Positions 8,417 to 17,145 are shown, counted from the stretch's first letter. The stretch is DNA of 64,000 nucleotides from Burkholderia sp. WSM2230 (GCF_000472445.1 NZ_AXAJ01000008.1:126551-190550), one strand, 5' to 3'. Made by a program: numbers and translations. The notes: a model not told the origin generated them from the letters alone.

Positions 8417-8458
8417 CTGTAACGACTGTAACCGCTGTTACCGCGCGTCATGTGCTGC

Positions 8459-8490
8459 GTAACTTGCCCCGTCGAGGGGGACGCTACAAT
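8459..8490 (+). promoter_or_regulatory. Candidate rpoE promoter region
   Basis: GTAACTT (8459-8465) resembles the sigmaE -35 core (GGAACTT), and TACAAT (8485-8490) is a good sigma70 -10 with TTGCCC (8464-8469) 15 bp upstream. rpoE operons are commonly autoregulated, so either reading is possible; spacing is imperfect in both cases. Confidence 0.35.
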
Positions 8491-8531
8491 GGTGCCCCCG
8501 TCATGCGCCCTTAAGTTAACGGATTTATCAG

Positions 8532-9131
8532 GTGAGCGAAAAAGAAATTGATCAGGTGCTGGTCGAGCGCGTCCAGAAGGGCGACAAGGCCGCGTTCGAG
8601 CTTCTGGTCTCCAAATACCACCGCAAGATTCTCCGGCTGATCTCGCGCCTCGTGCGCGACCCCGCCGAGGTGGAAGACGTTGCGCAAGACGCTTTCATCA
8701 AGGCCTACCGCGCGTTGCCGCAATTTCGGGGGGAATCCGCTTTTTATACGTGGTTGTACCGGATTGCGGTCAACACGGCGAAGAACTACCTTGCGACCCA
8801 GGGCCGGCGCGCGCCGACATCGACGGAAGCAGATGCTGAAGAAGCTGAAACTTTCTCGGACGCCGACCAACTAAGGGATATCAACACGCCTGAGTCGATG
8901 TTGATGAGCAAGCAGATCGCCGAGACGGTCAATGCTGCGATGGCGGTTTTACCGGAAGAGCTGCGTACCGCCATTACTCTTCGTGAAATTGAAGGTCTGA
9001 GCTACGAGGAAATCGCAGAGATGATGAACTGCCCGATCGGCACCGTCAGATCGCGAATTTTCCGCGCTCGCGAAGCCATTGCGGCAAAATTGCGTCCGTT
9101 GCTTGACACACCTGAAGGCAAGCGCTGGTAA
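8532..9131 (+). CDS. rpoE: RNA polymerase sigma factor RpoE (sigmaE/AlgU)
   Basis: A 199-residue ECF sigma factor with region 2 (FELLVSKYHRKILRLISRLVRDPAEVEDVAQDAFIKAYRAL, quoted in parts: DVAQDAFIKAY is the -10 recognition helix) and region 4 (GLSYEEIAEMMNCPIGTVRSRIFRAREAI). The start is the GTG at 8532. The next genes encode RseA and RseB and then MucD, the classical envelope-stress operon: RseA holds the sigma factor at the membrane until regulated proteolysis. Targets normally include periplasmic chaperones and outer-membrane biogenesis genes. Confidence 0.95.
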   Translation: MSEKEIDQVLVERVQKGDKAAFELLVSKYHRKILRLISRLVRDPAEVEDVAQDAFIKAYRALPQFRGESAFYTWLYRIAVNTAKNYLATQGRRAPTSTEADAEEAETFSDADQLRDINTPESMLMSKQIAETVNAAMAVLPEELRTAITLREIEGLSYEEIAEMMNCPIGTVRSRIFRAREAIAAKLRPLLDTPEGKRW

Positions 9132-9212
9132 GCCCGGCGAGCCGAACGGGGCGCGGGTGCAATATCTGGATTAGTGGTGTCACTACGGGATTTTCGTAAG
9201 ATGGGGAGCATC

Positions 9213-9881
9213 ATGGGGTCGGTCTCGATGCAATCGCAAGCCAGTTCGCGCGGCGAGCGTCTGTCCGCTTTTGTCGACGGTGAGCTGTTCGGCGAAGAGC
9301 ATCTGAATGTGGACAAGTTTCTGTCCGAGCTGGACGGCGAAGATCGCGCCGCGTGGTCCAGCTATCACCTGATCGGCGACGCATTGCGTTCGGACGATCT
9401 CGCGGTCAGTTCCGCGGCAAGCCATGCCTTTCTGAGCGGATTCGCTGCGCGCCTCGAAAGCGAGCCGCATCTGCTCGCGCCGGCTTCACAGTCGGCTTCA
9501 CAGCCGGCTTCACAGCCGGCTTCACAGCCGATCACGCACCGTCTGCTGTCGATGCGTCGTCGGGTGGTGCCGGCCTTCGCCGTGGCTGCCGCAGCCGCCA
9601 CCCTCACGTGGATCGTCGTGCCGCAACTGCAAGGCGTGCCCGGCGGCCCCGGCGCAACGCAGGTCGCCTCGGTGTCCTCGCACGGCGACGCACTGCAGAA
9701 AGTGGCGATGGCGTCGGTCCCCGCTGCGAACGTCATGCCGGTCGTTCAAGACGCCAACATCATTCGCGACGCGAGCCTCGACCAGTATCTGGAAGCACAC
9801 CAGCAATTCGCGCAGCAACCGGTCATGCCGGGTTCCATGCCGCTCATCCGGGCTGCCGCCGTTTCCACGCAAGGCCAATAG
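9213..9881 (+). CDS. rseA: Anti-sigmaE factor RseA (MucA-like)
   Basis: The protein inhibits sigmaE. The N-terminal cytoplasmic domain (GERLSAFVDGELFGEEH, then DRAAWSSYHLIGDALRS) matches the RseA N-domain, which binds the sigma factor. One transmembrane helix follows at about residues 118-134 (VPAFAVAAAAATLTWIVV), then a periplasmic part. Between the two lies a run of four Ser-Gln-Pro-Ala units encoded by a 12-bp tandem repeat. The ATG at 9213 has GGGGAGC upstream; GTG (9174) and ATG (9201) are earlier in-frame possibilities. The length of 222 residues is normal for the family. Confidence 0.88.
   Translation: MGSVSMQSQASSRGERLSAFVDGELFGEEHLNVDKFLSELDGEDRAAWSSYHLIGDALRSDDLAVSSAASHAFLSGFAARLESEPHLLAPASQSASQPASQPASQPITHRLLSMRRRVVPAFAVAAAAATLTWIVVPQLQGVPGGPGATQVASVSSHGDALQKVAMASVPAANVMPVVQDANIIRDASLDQYLEAHQQFAQQPVMPGSMPLIRAAAVSTQGQ
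9481..9528 (+). repeat. 12-bp tandem repeat inside rseA
   Basis: Four direct 12-bp units CGGCTTCACAGY (Y is T in the first, C in the next three) encode consecutive Ser/Gln/Pro/Ala residues just before the membrane helix. The unit is a multiple of three, so copy-number change would keep frame. Confidence 0.9.
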
Positions 9882-9885
9882 TTTG

Positions 9886-10929
9886 ATGCAGACTCCGCGG
9901 TTCAATAAAACGACTATCTGGGGGCGGCTGCCGGCATTTCTGTTCTGCGCAGCCGTATTGTTGTCCGCTACACCGCGGGTATTTGCACAAACCGACGACC
10001 CGCTCGTCGCGCGCCGCACGGCCGCTGATCTCCTCGATCGCATTCATCAGGCCGCGCAGCAGCAGAACTACGAGGGCGCGTTCGTCTATCAACGGGGCAA
10101 TTTCGTTCAAACCTCGCGGATCGCGCATTACGCGACCCGTGCCGACGGCGAATTCGAGCAGCTGGAAAGCCTGGACGGCAAGCCGCGCAAAATGCTCCGT
10201 CATAACGACGAGCTCTACACGTTCGTGCCGGAACGCCATTTGTGCGTGGTCGAAAAGCGCCAGAACAAAGACTCGTTCCCCGCGTTGCTGGCGGTAAGCG
10301 GCGAGCAGGTCCTGTCCGTGTATGAGCCCAAACTGCTCGGCGACGATCGCGTGGCCGGTGTCGAAAGCCAGGTGATCGAACTCGATCCGAAAGACGCCTA
10401 TCGTTTCGCTTACAAACTGTGGGCCGACAAGAAAACGGGTCTGCTGCTGCGCGCCCAAACGCTCGACCCGAGCGGCCAGGTGCTCGAACAATTGTCGTTT
10501 TCGCAAATCCGCATTGGCGTGCCGGTCGACAAGACGGGTATCGTGAACGGAATACGCAATACCGGCGGCTGGACGGTAGTGCATCCGCCTATCGAGCCGG
10601 TCGATATGGCCGCGCAAGGCTGGCAGTTCGGCTCCGCAGTGCCGGGCTTTCACAAGATCCGCGAATTGCGCCGGCCTATGGCGGCGCGTGAAGCCGGTCA
10701 ACCCACCATTCCGGTCGATCAGGCGGTATTCTCGGATGGTCTCGCCGCAGTCTCGGTATTCATCGAGCCGGTCGAGAACAATACGCGCAAGGAAGGCGCG
10801 GGCAGCAGCGGCGCGACGCACGTGCTGGTCAAGCGGCGAGGCGACTTCTGGATTACCCTGCTCGGTGAAGTCCCGCAGGCTACGTTGCAGCAATTTGCGT
10901 CTGCCATAGAATACAAGGCTCCGAAGTAA
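9886..10929 (+). CDS. rseB: Periplasmic sigmaE regulator RseB (MucB-like)
   Basis: The 347-residue product has a signal peptide (LPAFLFCAAVLLSATPRVFA, cleavage after VFA near residue 34). The MucB/RseB lipid-sensing fold follows: LLDRIHQAAQQQNYEGAFVYQRG, then an LolA-like beta region, then a C-terminal domain with GTHVLVK-like TTHV motif (GATHVLVKRRGDFWITLLGEVP). RseB binds the periplasmic part of RseA and shields it from DegS-type cleavage until lipoproteins or LPS intermediates accumulate. It starts 5 bp after the rseA stop, with mucD 35 bp further on. Confidence 0.93.
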   Translation: MQTPRFNKTTIWGRLPAFLFCAAVLLSATPRVFAQTDDPLVARRTAADLLDRIHQAAQQQNYEGAFVYQRGNFVQTSRIAHYATRADGEFEQLESLDGKPRKMLRHNDELYTFVPERHLCVVEKRQNKDSFPALLAVSGEQVLSVYEPKLLGDDRVAGVESQVIELDPKDAYRFAYKLWADKKTGLLLRAQTLDPSGQVLEQLSFSQIRIGVPVDKTGIVNGIRNTGGWTVVHPPIEPVDMAAQGWQFGSAVPGFHKIRELRRPMAAREAGQPTIPVDQAVFSDGLAAVSVFIEPVENNTRKEGAGSSGATHVLVKRRGDFWITLLGEVPQATLQQFASAIEYKAPK

Positions 10930-10964
10930 TTCTCCGAATCCTGAATCCCTCGGTTTCCTACACT

Positions 10965-12473
10965 ATGACGACTTTCTCGCTGCGCAAATTCTTCGCGGCT
11001 GCGGTGGTGGTGGCATGTTTGCCGTTTGCACCGCACACGGCGTCGGCGGCCTCCGCAGCCAACCTGCCTGACTTTACCGACCTCGTCGACAAGGTCGGTC
11101 CGGCGGTCGTCAACATTCGCACGACCGCCCGCGTGACCAGCAGCGGCCCGCGCGGCGCACTGCCCCCCGGCATGGACGACGGCGACATGTCCGAGTTCTT
11201 CCGGCGCTTTTTCGGTATTCCGATGCCGCAATCGCCGCAGTCGCCCGGCGTGCCGCGCGGCGGCAACAACGGTGGCAGCGGCGGCAGCCAGGACTCGCCG
11301 GACAACAACGACCTCGAGCAGAACAGCGGCGTCGGCTCGGGCTTCATCCTGTCGGCCGACGGCTATGTGATGACCAACGCGCACGTCATCGACGACGCGG
11401 ACACCATTTACGTCACGCTGACCGACAAGCGCGAATTCAAGGCAAAGCTCATCGGCGTGGACGATCGGACCGACGTCGCGGTCGTGAAGATCAGTGCCGC
11501 CAATCTGCCGACTATCACCATCGGCGACTCGAACAAGGTTCGCGTGGGCGAGTGGGTCGTCGCAATCGGTTCGCCGTTCGGCCTCGAGAACACGGTGACA
11601 GCCGGCATTGTCAGCGCCAAGGGGCGCGACACCGGCGACTATCTGCCGTTCATCCAGACCGACGTGGCCGTCAATCCGGGCAATTCGGGCGGGCCGCTCA
11701 TCAACATGCAGGGCGAGGTGATCGGCATCAACTCGCAAATCTACAGCCGCACCGGCGGTTTTATGGGCATTTCCTTCGCGATTCCGATCGATGAGGCGAT
11801 GCGCGTGGCCGACCAGCTGAAGGCGTCCGGCAAGGTGGTGCGCGGCCGGATCGCCGTGGCGATTGGCGAAGTGACGAAAGACGTTGCCGATTCGCTCGGC
11901 CTGCCGAAGGTGCAGGGCGCGCTCGTCAGCAGCGTCGAGCCGGGTGGCCCGGCGGACAAGGCGGGCGTGCAGCCAGGCGACATCATCCTGAAGTTCAACG
12001 GCCATTCGGTCGATACGGCGACAGACCTGCCGCGCATGGTCGGCGACACGAAGCCGGGCACGAAGGCGACCATCACCGTCTGGCGCAAGGGCCAAACCCG
12101 CGACCTGCCTGTCACGATCGCCGAGATGCAGCCGGACAAGACTTCAAAAGCCGACCAGAAGAAGCCGCAGCCGCCGAAGCAGCGTGCCACGAACGCGCTG
12201 GGCCTTGCCGTCAGCGATATTCCCGCCGATCAGTTGCGCGCGCTGAAACTGCGCAATGGCGTGCAGATCGACGCTGTGGACGGCCCCGCAGCACGTGTCG
12301 GGTTGCAGAAGGGCGACATCGTCCTGCGTGTGGGCGATACGGACATTACGAGCGCCAAGCAGTTCGACGAAGTGACTTCGCATCTGGACTCGCAGAAGAT
12401 GGTCGCGCTGCTGGTCCGCCGCGGCGAGAACACGCAGTTCGTGCCGATTCGCCCGCGCAGCGTGCAGAAATGA
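10965..12473 (+). CDS. mucD: Periplasmic serine endoprotease, DegP/MucD type
   Basis: A 502-residue HtrA-family protease/chaperone. A signal peptide covers about residues 1-29 (cleavage near ASA-AS). The trypsin-like domain has His140 (TNAHVID), Asp170 (DDRTDVAVV) and Ser241 (GNSGGPL). Two PDZ domains follow at about 280-375 and 400-495. A Gly/Pro/Asn-rich LA loop of about 40 residues (around 85-120) precedes the catalytic core. Position directly after rseB identifies it as MucD. It probably degrades misfolded envelope proteins and tunes sigmaE activity. Its stop overlaps the next start by 4 bp. Confidence 0.95.
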   Translation: MTTFSLRKFFAAAVVVACLPFAPHTASAASAANLPDFTDLVDKVGPAVVNIRTTARVTSSGPRGALPPGMDDGDMSEFFRRFFGIPMPQSPQSPGVPRGGNNGGSGGSQDSPDNNDLEQNSGVGSGFILSADGYVMTNAHVIDDADTIYVTLTDKREFKAKLIGVDDRTDVAVVKISAANLPTITIGDSNKVRVGEWVVAIGSPFGLENTVTAGIVSAKGRDTGDYLPFIQTDVAVNPGNSGGPLINMQGEVIGINSQIYSRTGGFMGISFAIPIDEAMRVADQLKASGKVVRGRIAVAIGEVTKDVADSLGLPKVQGALVSSVEPGGPADKAGVQPGDIILKFNGHSVDTATDLPRMVGDTKPGTKATITVWRKGQTRDLPVTIAEMQPDKTSKADQKKPQPPKQRATNALGLAVSDIPADQLRALKLRNGVQIDAVDGPAARVGLQKGDIVLRVGDTDITSAKQFDEVTSHLDSQKMVALLVRRGENTQFVPIRPRSVQK

Positions 12474-12745
12474 CGAAACTGGCGCCGCTCACGCTCTACG
12501 GGCGCGCGTGGTGCCATCTGTGCGACGACATGCGCGCCGCGCTCGAGCCCTTGCTGGCCGAGTTCGACGCGCAGGTGCAAGTGATCGACGTGGATAGCGA
12601 TCCCTTGCTCGAAGCGCGCTACAACGAACGAGTACCGGTTCTGTTGTGCGACGGTGTCGAACTCTGTCACTACCATCTTCACGAATCCCGCGTGCGCGGT
12701 GCACTCGCGGCCCGCGCCGCCGATGCTAAAGCGGCAGCGTCCTGA
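12470..12745 (+). CDS. Glutaredoxin-like (DUF836) protein
   Basis: A 91-residue thioredoxin-fold protein with a CxxC active site early in the sequence (WCHLCDDM) and the cis-proline in RVPVLLCDG. It matches the small glutaredoxin-like DUF836 family. The ATG overlaps the mucD stop (ATGA at 12470-12473), so translation is coupled. A redox role linked to the envelope-stress operon or to LepA downstream is possible, but no signal peptide is present, so it should act in the cytoplasm. Partner and substrate are unknown. Confidence 0.85.
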   Translation: MTKLAPLTLYGRAWCHLCDDMRAALEPLLAEFDAQVQVIDVDSDPLLEARYNERVPVLLCDGVELCHYHLHESRVRGALAARAADAKAAAS

Positions 12746-12904
12746 AACCGGTCAGGCTGTGCGTAAGGCAATGCACGCGCTTTGCAGATGTGCTCCTGGC
12801 TCGAGCCGGGCGTCATTTGCCGGGCGCCACGCCGTCCGAACCTCGCAAGATGCGCCGGGCGTCGGCCTTTTCGGCTAAAATAGATAAGTTTTTCACCTAC
12901 TTAC

Positions 12905-12941
12905 AAGGCGTGCTCCGCTATTGTCCGAGCGCGCCTTTTTT
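12905..12941 (+). terminator. Strong intrinsic terminator immediately before lepA
   Basis: AAGGCGTGCTC (12905-12915) pairs with GAGCGCGCCTT (12927-12937), 11 bp with one G-T pair, across an 11-nt loop, and ends in a run of six T residues. It lies only 16 bp before lepA. A TAAAAT hexamer at 12876-12881 precedes it, though without a recognisable -35, so it may be either the end of the rpoE operon or a leader attenuator. Confidence 0.8.
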
Positions 12942-12957
12942 GCTTGATCGGCACTGA

Positions 12958-14751
12958 ATGGATCATATTCGTAACTTCTCGATCATTGCGCACATCGACC
13001 ATGGCAAGTCGACGCTCGCCGATCGCATCATCCAGCTTTGCGGCGGTCTGTCTGACCGCGAGATGGAAGCTCAGGTGCTCGACTCAATGGATCTCGAGCG
13101 CGAGCGCGGCATCACCATCAAGGCACAAACCGCGGCGCTGACCTATCGCGCGCGCGACGGCAAGGTCTACAACCTCAACATGATCGACACGCCGGGCCAC
13201 GTCGACTTCTCGTACGAAGTCAGCCGCTCGCTGTCCGCATGCGAAGGCGCGCTGCTCGTTGTGGACGCGAGCCAGGGCGTGGAAGCGCAAACGGTCGCCA
13301 ACTGCTACACGGCAATCGAACTTGGCGTCGACGTCATTCCGGTGCTCAACAAGATCGACTTGCCGGCCGCGAATCCGGAAAACGCAATTGCCGAGATCGA
13401 AGACGTGATCGGCATTGACGCGACGGACGCCACGCATTGCAGCGCGAAGACCGGTCTGGGCGTCGAAGACGTGCTCGAGGCTTTGATCGCGAAAGTGCCG
13501 CCGCCCAAGGGCGACCCGGACGCGCCGCTGCAGGCGCTGATCATCGACTCTTGGTTCGACAACTATGTCGGCGTCGTCATGCTGGTGCGTATCGTCAACG
13601 GTACGCTGCGTCCGAAAGACAAGATCCGCCTGATGGCCACCGGTGCGCAGTATCCGGTCGAACACGTTGGCGTATTCACACCCAAGTCGAAGAATCTGGA
13701 AGCGTTGTCGGCCGGGCAGGTGGGCTTCATTATCGCCGGCATCAAGGAGTTGGCCGCGGCCAAAGTGGGCGATACCGTGACGCTCGTGAATCGTCCGGCT
13801 GAAGAGCCGCTGCCGGGCTTCAAGGAAGTGAAGCCGCAGGTGTTCGCGGGCCTTTATCCGGTCGAGGCGAACCAGTACGACGCGCTGCGCGACTCGCTCG
13901 AAAAGCTGAAGCTCAACGACGCGTCGCTGCAATATGAGCCGGAAGTTTCGCAAGCGCTGGGCTTTGGTTTCCGCTGCGGCTTCCTCGGTCTGCTGCACAT
14001 GGAGATCGTGCAGGAACGTCTCGAACGTGAGTTCGACATGGACCTGATCACCACGGCGCCGACCGTGGTGTACGAAGTCGTGCAACGCGACGGCACGGTC
14101 CTGATGGTCGAGAACCCGGCCAAAATGCCGGAGCCGTCGAAGATCGAAGAAGTGCGCGAGCCGATCGTCACGGTGAATCTGTACATGCCGCAAGACTATG
14201 TCGGCCCGGTGATCACGCTGTGCACGCAAAAGCGCGGCACGCAGATCAACATGCAGTATCACGGCCGCCAGGTGCAGCTCACGTATGAGATTCCGATGGG
14301 CGAAGTCGTGCTCGACTTCTTCGACCGTCTGAAGTCCATTTCGCGCGGCTATGCGTCGATGGACTACGAGTTCAAGGAATATCGCGCGTCAGACGTCGTG
14401 AAGGTCGACATGCTGATCAACGGCGACAAGGTCGACGCACTGTCGGTCATCGTGCACCGTTCGCAAAGCCAGTATCGCGGCCGCGAAGTGGCGGCAAAAA
14501 TGCGTGAACTGATTCCGCGTCAAATGTACGACGTCGCGGTTCAGGCCACCATCGGCTCGAACATCATCGCGCGTGAAAACATTAAAGCGTTGCGTAAGAA
14601 CGTGCTGGCAAAATGCTACGGCGGCGACATTACACGTAAAAAGAAGCTGCTGGAAAAGCAGAAGGCAGGCAAGAAGCGAATGAAGCAGGTGGGGTCCGTC
14701 GAGATTCCGCAAGAGGCTTTCCTCGCCATCCTGCGTGTCGAAGACAAATAA
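12958..14751 (+). CDS. lepA: Elongation factor 4 (back-translocating GTPase LepA)
   Basis: A 597-residue ribosome-binding translational GTPase. G1 (AHIDHGKST), G3 (DTPGHVDF) and G4 (NKID) motifs are intact. The LepA-specific C-terminal domain ends with DITRKKKLLEKQKAGKKRMKQVG (read as separate motifs: DITRKKKL and GKKRMK). Length equals the E. coli protein. It is followed 18 bp later by lepB, the usual lepA-lepB pair. No clear Shine-Dalgarno sequence is seen upstream of the ATG (TGATCGGCACTGA), and a terminator lies 16 bp before it, so initiation may be unusual. Confidence 0.97.
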   Translation: MDHIRNFSIIAHIDHGKSTLADRIIQLCGGLSDREMEAQVLDSMDLERERGITIKAQTAALTYRARDGKVYNLNMIDTPGHVDFSYEVSRSLSACEGALLVVDASQGVEAQTVANCYTAIELGVDVIPVLNKIDLPAANPENAIAEIEDVIGIDATDATHCSAKTGLGVEDVLEALIAKVPPPKGDPDAPLQALIIDSWFDNYVGVVMLVRIVNGTLRPKDKIRLMATGAQYPVEHVGVFTPKSKNLEALSAGQVGFIIAGIKELAAAKVGDTVTLVNRPAEEPLPGFKEVKPQVFAGLYPVEANQYDALRDSLEKLKLNDASLQYEPEVSQALGFGFRCGFLGLLHMEIVQERLEREFDMDLITTAPTVVYEVVQRDGTVLMVENPAKMPEPSKIEEVREPIVTVNLYMPQDYVGPVITLCTQKRGTQINMQYHGRQVQLTYEIPMGEVVLDFFDRLKSISRGYASMDYEFKEYRASDVVKVDMLINGDKVDALSVIVHRSQSQYRGREVAAKMRELIPRQMYDVAVQATIGSNIIARENIKALRKNVLAKCYGGDITRKKKLLEKQKAGKKRMKQVGSVEIPQEAFLAILRVEDK

Positions 14752-14769
14752 GACGAACAACGGAACCCT

Positions 14770-15663
14770 ATGAATTTTGCGCTGATTCTTTTTGTGCTCG
14801 TTATTTTGACGGGCGTCGCATGGGTCGCAGACAAACTGGTTTTCATGCCGCAACGGCGGCGCGCGGCAGAAGCCGCAGTCGCGGAGTTCGACCGGCAGCA
14901 GGAACGCGTAGGCGAGCGTTTCGCCGACGAGAACGCCGCGCAAACGCGCGCGCGTCTGCGTGACGACAAGCTGCGCCAACCGTGGTGGCTAGAATATTCG
15001 GCGAGCTTTTTCCCCGTGATTCTGGTGGTGTTCGTGGTGCGCTCGTTTGTCGTCGAGCCGTTCAAGATTCCGTCGGGCTCGATGGTGCCCACGCTGCTGG
15101 TGGGCGATTTCATCCTCGTCAATAAATTCGATTACGGCATCCGCCTGCCGATCGTCAACACGAAAATCACTGAAGGCCGTCCGCTTCAGCGCGGCGACGT
15201 GGTGGTGTTCCGCTATCCGAAAGACGAGTCCGTTGACTACATCAAGCGGGTGATCGGCTTGCCGGGCGACATCGTTGCCTATCAGGACAAGCAACTGACG
15301 ATCAACGGCAAGCCGGTGCCTGAAACGCCGCTGCCGGACTATCTCGACGAAGAACGTCTCGGCTACGCGAAGCAGTTCGAAGAGAATCTCGAGGGCCGCA
15401 AGAACGCGATTCTGAACAATCCCGCGGTGCCGCCGTTTATCGTAGGCGCCGAAGATTATCCATATCGCGATAACTGCACCTACAACGCACGCGGTGTTAT
15501 CTGCAAGGTGCCGCCGGGCAATTACTTCATGATGGGCGACAACCGCGATAACAGCGCGGACAGCCGCTATTGGGGCTTTGCGCCGGATAAAAATATTGTC
15601 GGCCGCGCGTTTTTTATCTGGATGAACTTCAGCAATCTTAAGCGCATTGGTTCGTTCCAGTGA
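14770..15663 (+). CDS. lepB: Signal peptidase I
   Basis: A 297-residue inner-membrane serine protease that removes signal peptides from Sec and Tat substrates. One transmembrane segment is at residues 2-20 and a second just before the catalytic domain (about 80-96). The Ser/Lys dyad is Ser104 (PSGSMVPT) and Lys159 (DYIKRVIGLPGD). The later box GDNRDNSADSRYWG is intact. It is co-transcribed with lepA. The length is within the range for proteobacterial type I peptidases. Confidence 0.97.
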   Translation: MNFALILFVLVILTGVAWVADKLVFMPQRRRAAEAAVAEFDRQQERVGERFADENAAQTRARLRDDKLRQPWWLEYSASFFPVILVVFVVRSFVVEPFKIPSGSMVPTLLVGDFILVNKFDYGIRLPIVNTKITEGRPLQRGDVVVFRYPKDESVDYIKRVIGLPGDIVAYQDKQLTINGKPVPETPLPDYLDEERLGYAKQFEENLEGRKNAILNNPAVPPFIVGAEDYPYRDNCTYNARGVICKVPPGNYFMMGDNRDNSADSRYWGFAPDKNIVGRAFFIWMNFSNLKRIGSFQ

Positions 15664-15826
15664 GCTGCGTCTGAACGGCATCACCCGTCGCAAGCAGGGC
15701 TGCCTTGTGATCGATCGCTACTAGTCGCAATCAGCGATCGCCAGCGCGACCTTCAGAGCGGCGGCGTGTTATCACGCCACTTTAAGAAACTCCGGTAACG
15801 TCGCTTCACCACGCTTTTTCCGCTGG

Positions 15827-15867
15827 CCGTACCGCGTTTTCGCCCGGTACGGCGCCCGCGTTATACT
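15827..15867 (+). promoter_or_regulatory. rnc promoter with overlapping inverted repeat
   Basis: TATACT (15862-15867) lies only 6 bp before the rnc ATG, so transcription from it would start at or next to the initiation codon. The -35 position (15839-15844, TTCGCC) is poor and falls in the loop of an inverted repeat, CCGTACC (15827-15833) / GGTACGG (15846-15852). Confidence 0.45.
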
Positions 15868-15873
15868 CTGCCC

Positions 15874-17091
15874 ATGCCCTCATCTCCGTTGGAAAGCCGT
15901 CTGCGCTACGAATTTCGCAATGCGGAATTGCTGCGCCAGGCTTTAACGCACCGCAGTCATAGCTCCACGCACAACGAACGGCTCGAATTTCTCGGCGACT
16001 CCGTTCTGAATTGCGCGGTGGCTGCGCTTTTGTTCCAACGTTTCGGCAAGCTGGACGAAGGCGATCTGTCGCGCGTGCGTGCGAACCTGGTCAAGCAGCA
16101 GTCGCTGTACGAAATTGCTCAGGCCCTGAATATTTCCGAAGGACTTCGCCTTGGCGAGGGCGAGTTGCGCAGTGGTGGCTTTCGTCGGCCGTCCATCCTC
16201 GCGGATACGCTCGAAGCCGTATTGGGCGCCGTTTTCCTCGACGGCGGCTTTGAGGCTGCGCAGACCGTCATCAAGCGCCTTTACGTGCCGATTCTCGATC
16301 ATATCGACCCGCGCACGCTCGGCAAGGACGCGAAGACGCTTCTGCAGGAATATCTCCAAGGGCACAAGATCGCTCTGCCGACTTATACCGTCGTGGCTAC
16401 GCATGGCGCGGCGCACAATCAGCAATTCGAAGTCGAATGCACGGTCCCCAAGCTGGACGTGAAGGTGTCCGGCTCTGGCGCGAGCCGCCGCGCGGCAGAG
16501 CAGGCAGCCGCAAAAAAGGCGCTCGACGAAGTGATGGCCGCCGCACCGGCGGTCGTTTCCAGGTCGAAGCGATCAAAGGGCGCCCGCGCGGCGAAAAAGG
16601 CCGAGGCGGAGGTCGTGCCGGGCGTAACGGGCGTACAGGCAGCGTTGGATCTGCGCAGCAGCCCCGAGCGCAAGAACGAACGCGCCGCGGCGCGGGGCGA
16701 CGCCACGCGAGTGGCGCCGGGCGCCGAGCCGTTGGGCGAACGCACGGTGCTGGCAGTGGCGAGCGCCGCTGCGCCGCTCGCCGTGATTCGCGCCGCGCAC
16801 GTCGAGTACAGCGCGCCTGAGCGAGCGGAACGTGCGGATAAGGCCGAGAAGTCCGAAAGGGCAGACAAAGCCGATAAGACGGACAAAGCCGCGGACCAGA
16901 AGGTCATAGAAGCAAAAACCGCCGACCCCCGAACCGCCGAACCCGCCGCCCGCGTCACCGACAAACCGCATCGCACGCGCGAGGCACCGGCCAGCGCCGC
17001 TTCGCCCGCAACGAGCGCTGCGGCGCCCACCGAACACGAACCCGGCGTGGCCGACGCGGTACAAACGCGCGTCGCCGACGCGGGCCATTGA
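15874..17091 (+). CDS. rnc: Ribonuclease III with long C-terminal extension
   Basis: RNase III cuts double-stranded RNA in rRNA and mRNA processing. The endonuclease domain (about 1-145) holds the signature NERLEFLGDSVL with Glu38 and Asp42, and DTLEAVLGA with Asp111 and Glu114. A double-stranded-RNA-binding domain covers about 150-222. Unlike E. coli RNase III (226 residues) this protein has 405: the last 180 or so are low-complexity, rich in Ala, Lys, Arg, Asp and Glu, with repeated ADK units (for example ADKADKTDKAADQK). No Shine-Dalgarno sequence is seen before the ATG, and the probable promoter -10 is 6 bp upstream. The Era gene follows. Confidence 0.95.
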   Translation: MPSSPLESRLRYEFRNAELLRQALTHRSHSSTHNERLEFLGDSVLNCAVAALLFQRFGKLDEGDLSRVRANLVKQQSLYEIAQALNISEGLRLGEGELRSGGFRRPSILADTLEAVLGAVFLDGGFEAAQTVIKRLYVPILDHIDPRTLGKDAKTLLQEYLQGHKIALPTYTVVATHGAAHNQQFEVECTVPKLDVKVSGSGASRRAAEQAAAKKALDEVMAAAPAVVSRSKRSKGARAAKKAEAEVVPGVTGVQAALDLRSSPERKNERAAARGDATRVAPGAEPLGERTVLAVASAAAPLAVIRAAHVEYSAPERAERADKAEKSERADKADKTDKAADQKVIEAKTADPRTAEPAARVTDKPHRTREAPASAASPATSAAAPTEHEPGVADAVQTRVADAGH

Positions 17092-17145
17092 TTGCCGTCG
17101 GCGCGCCAACATCGGGCGTCGATCCGAACCTGCCGTAGCCCGAAT

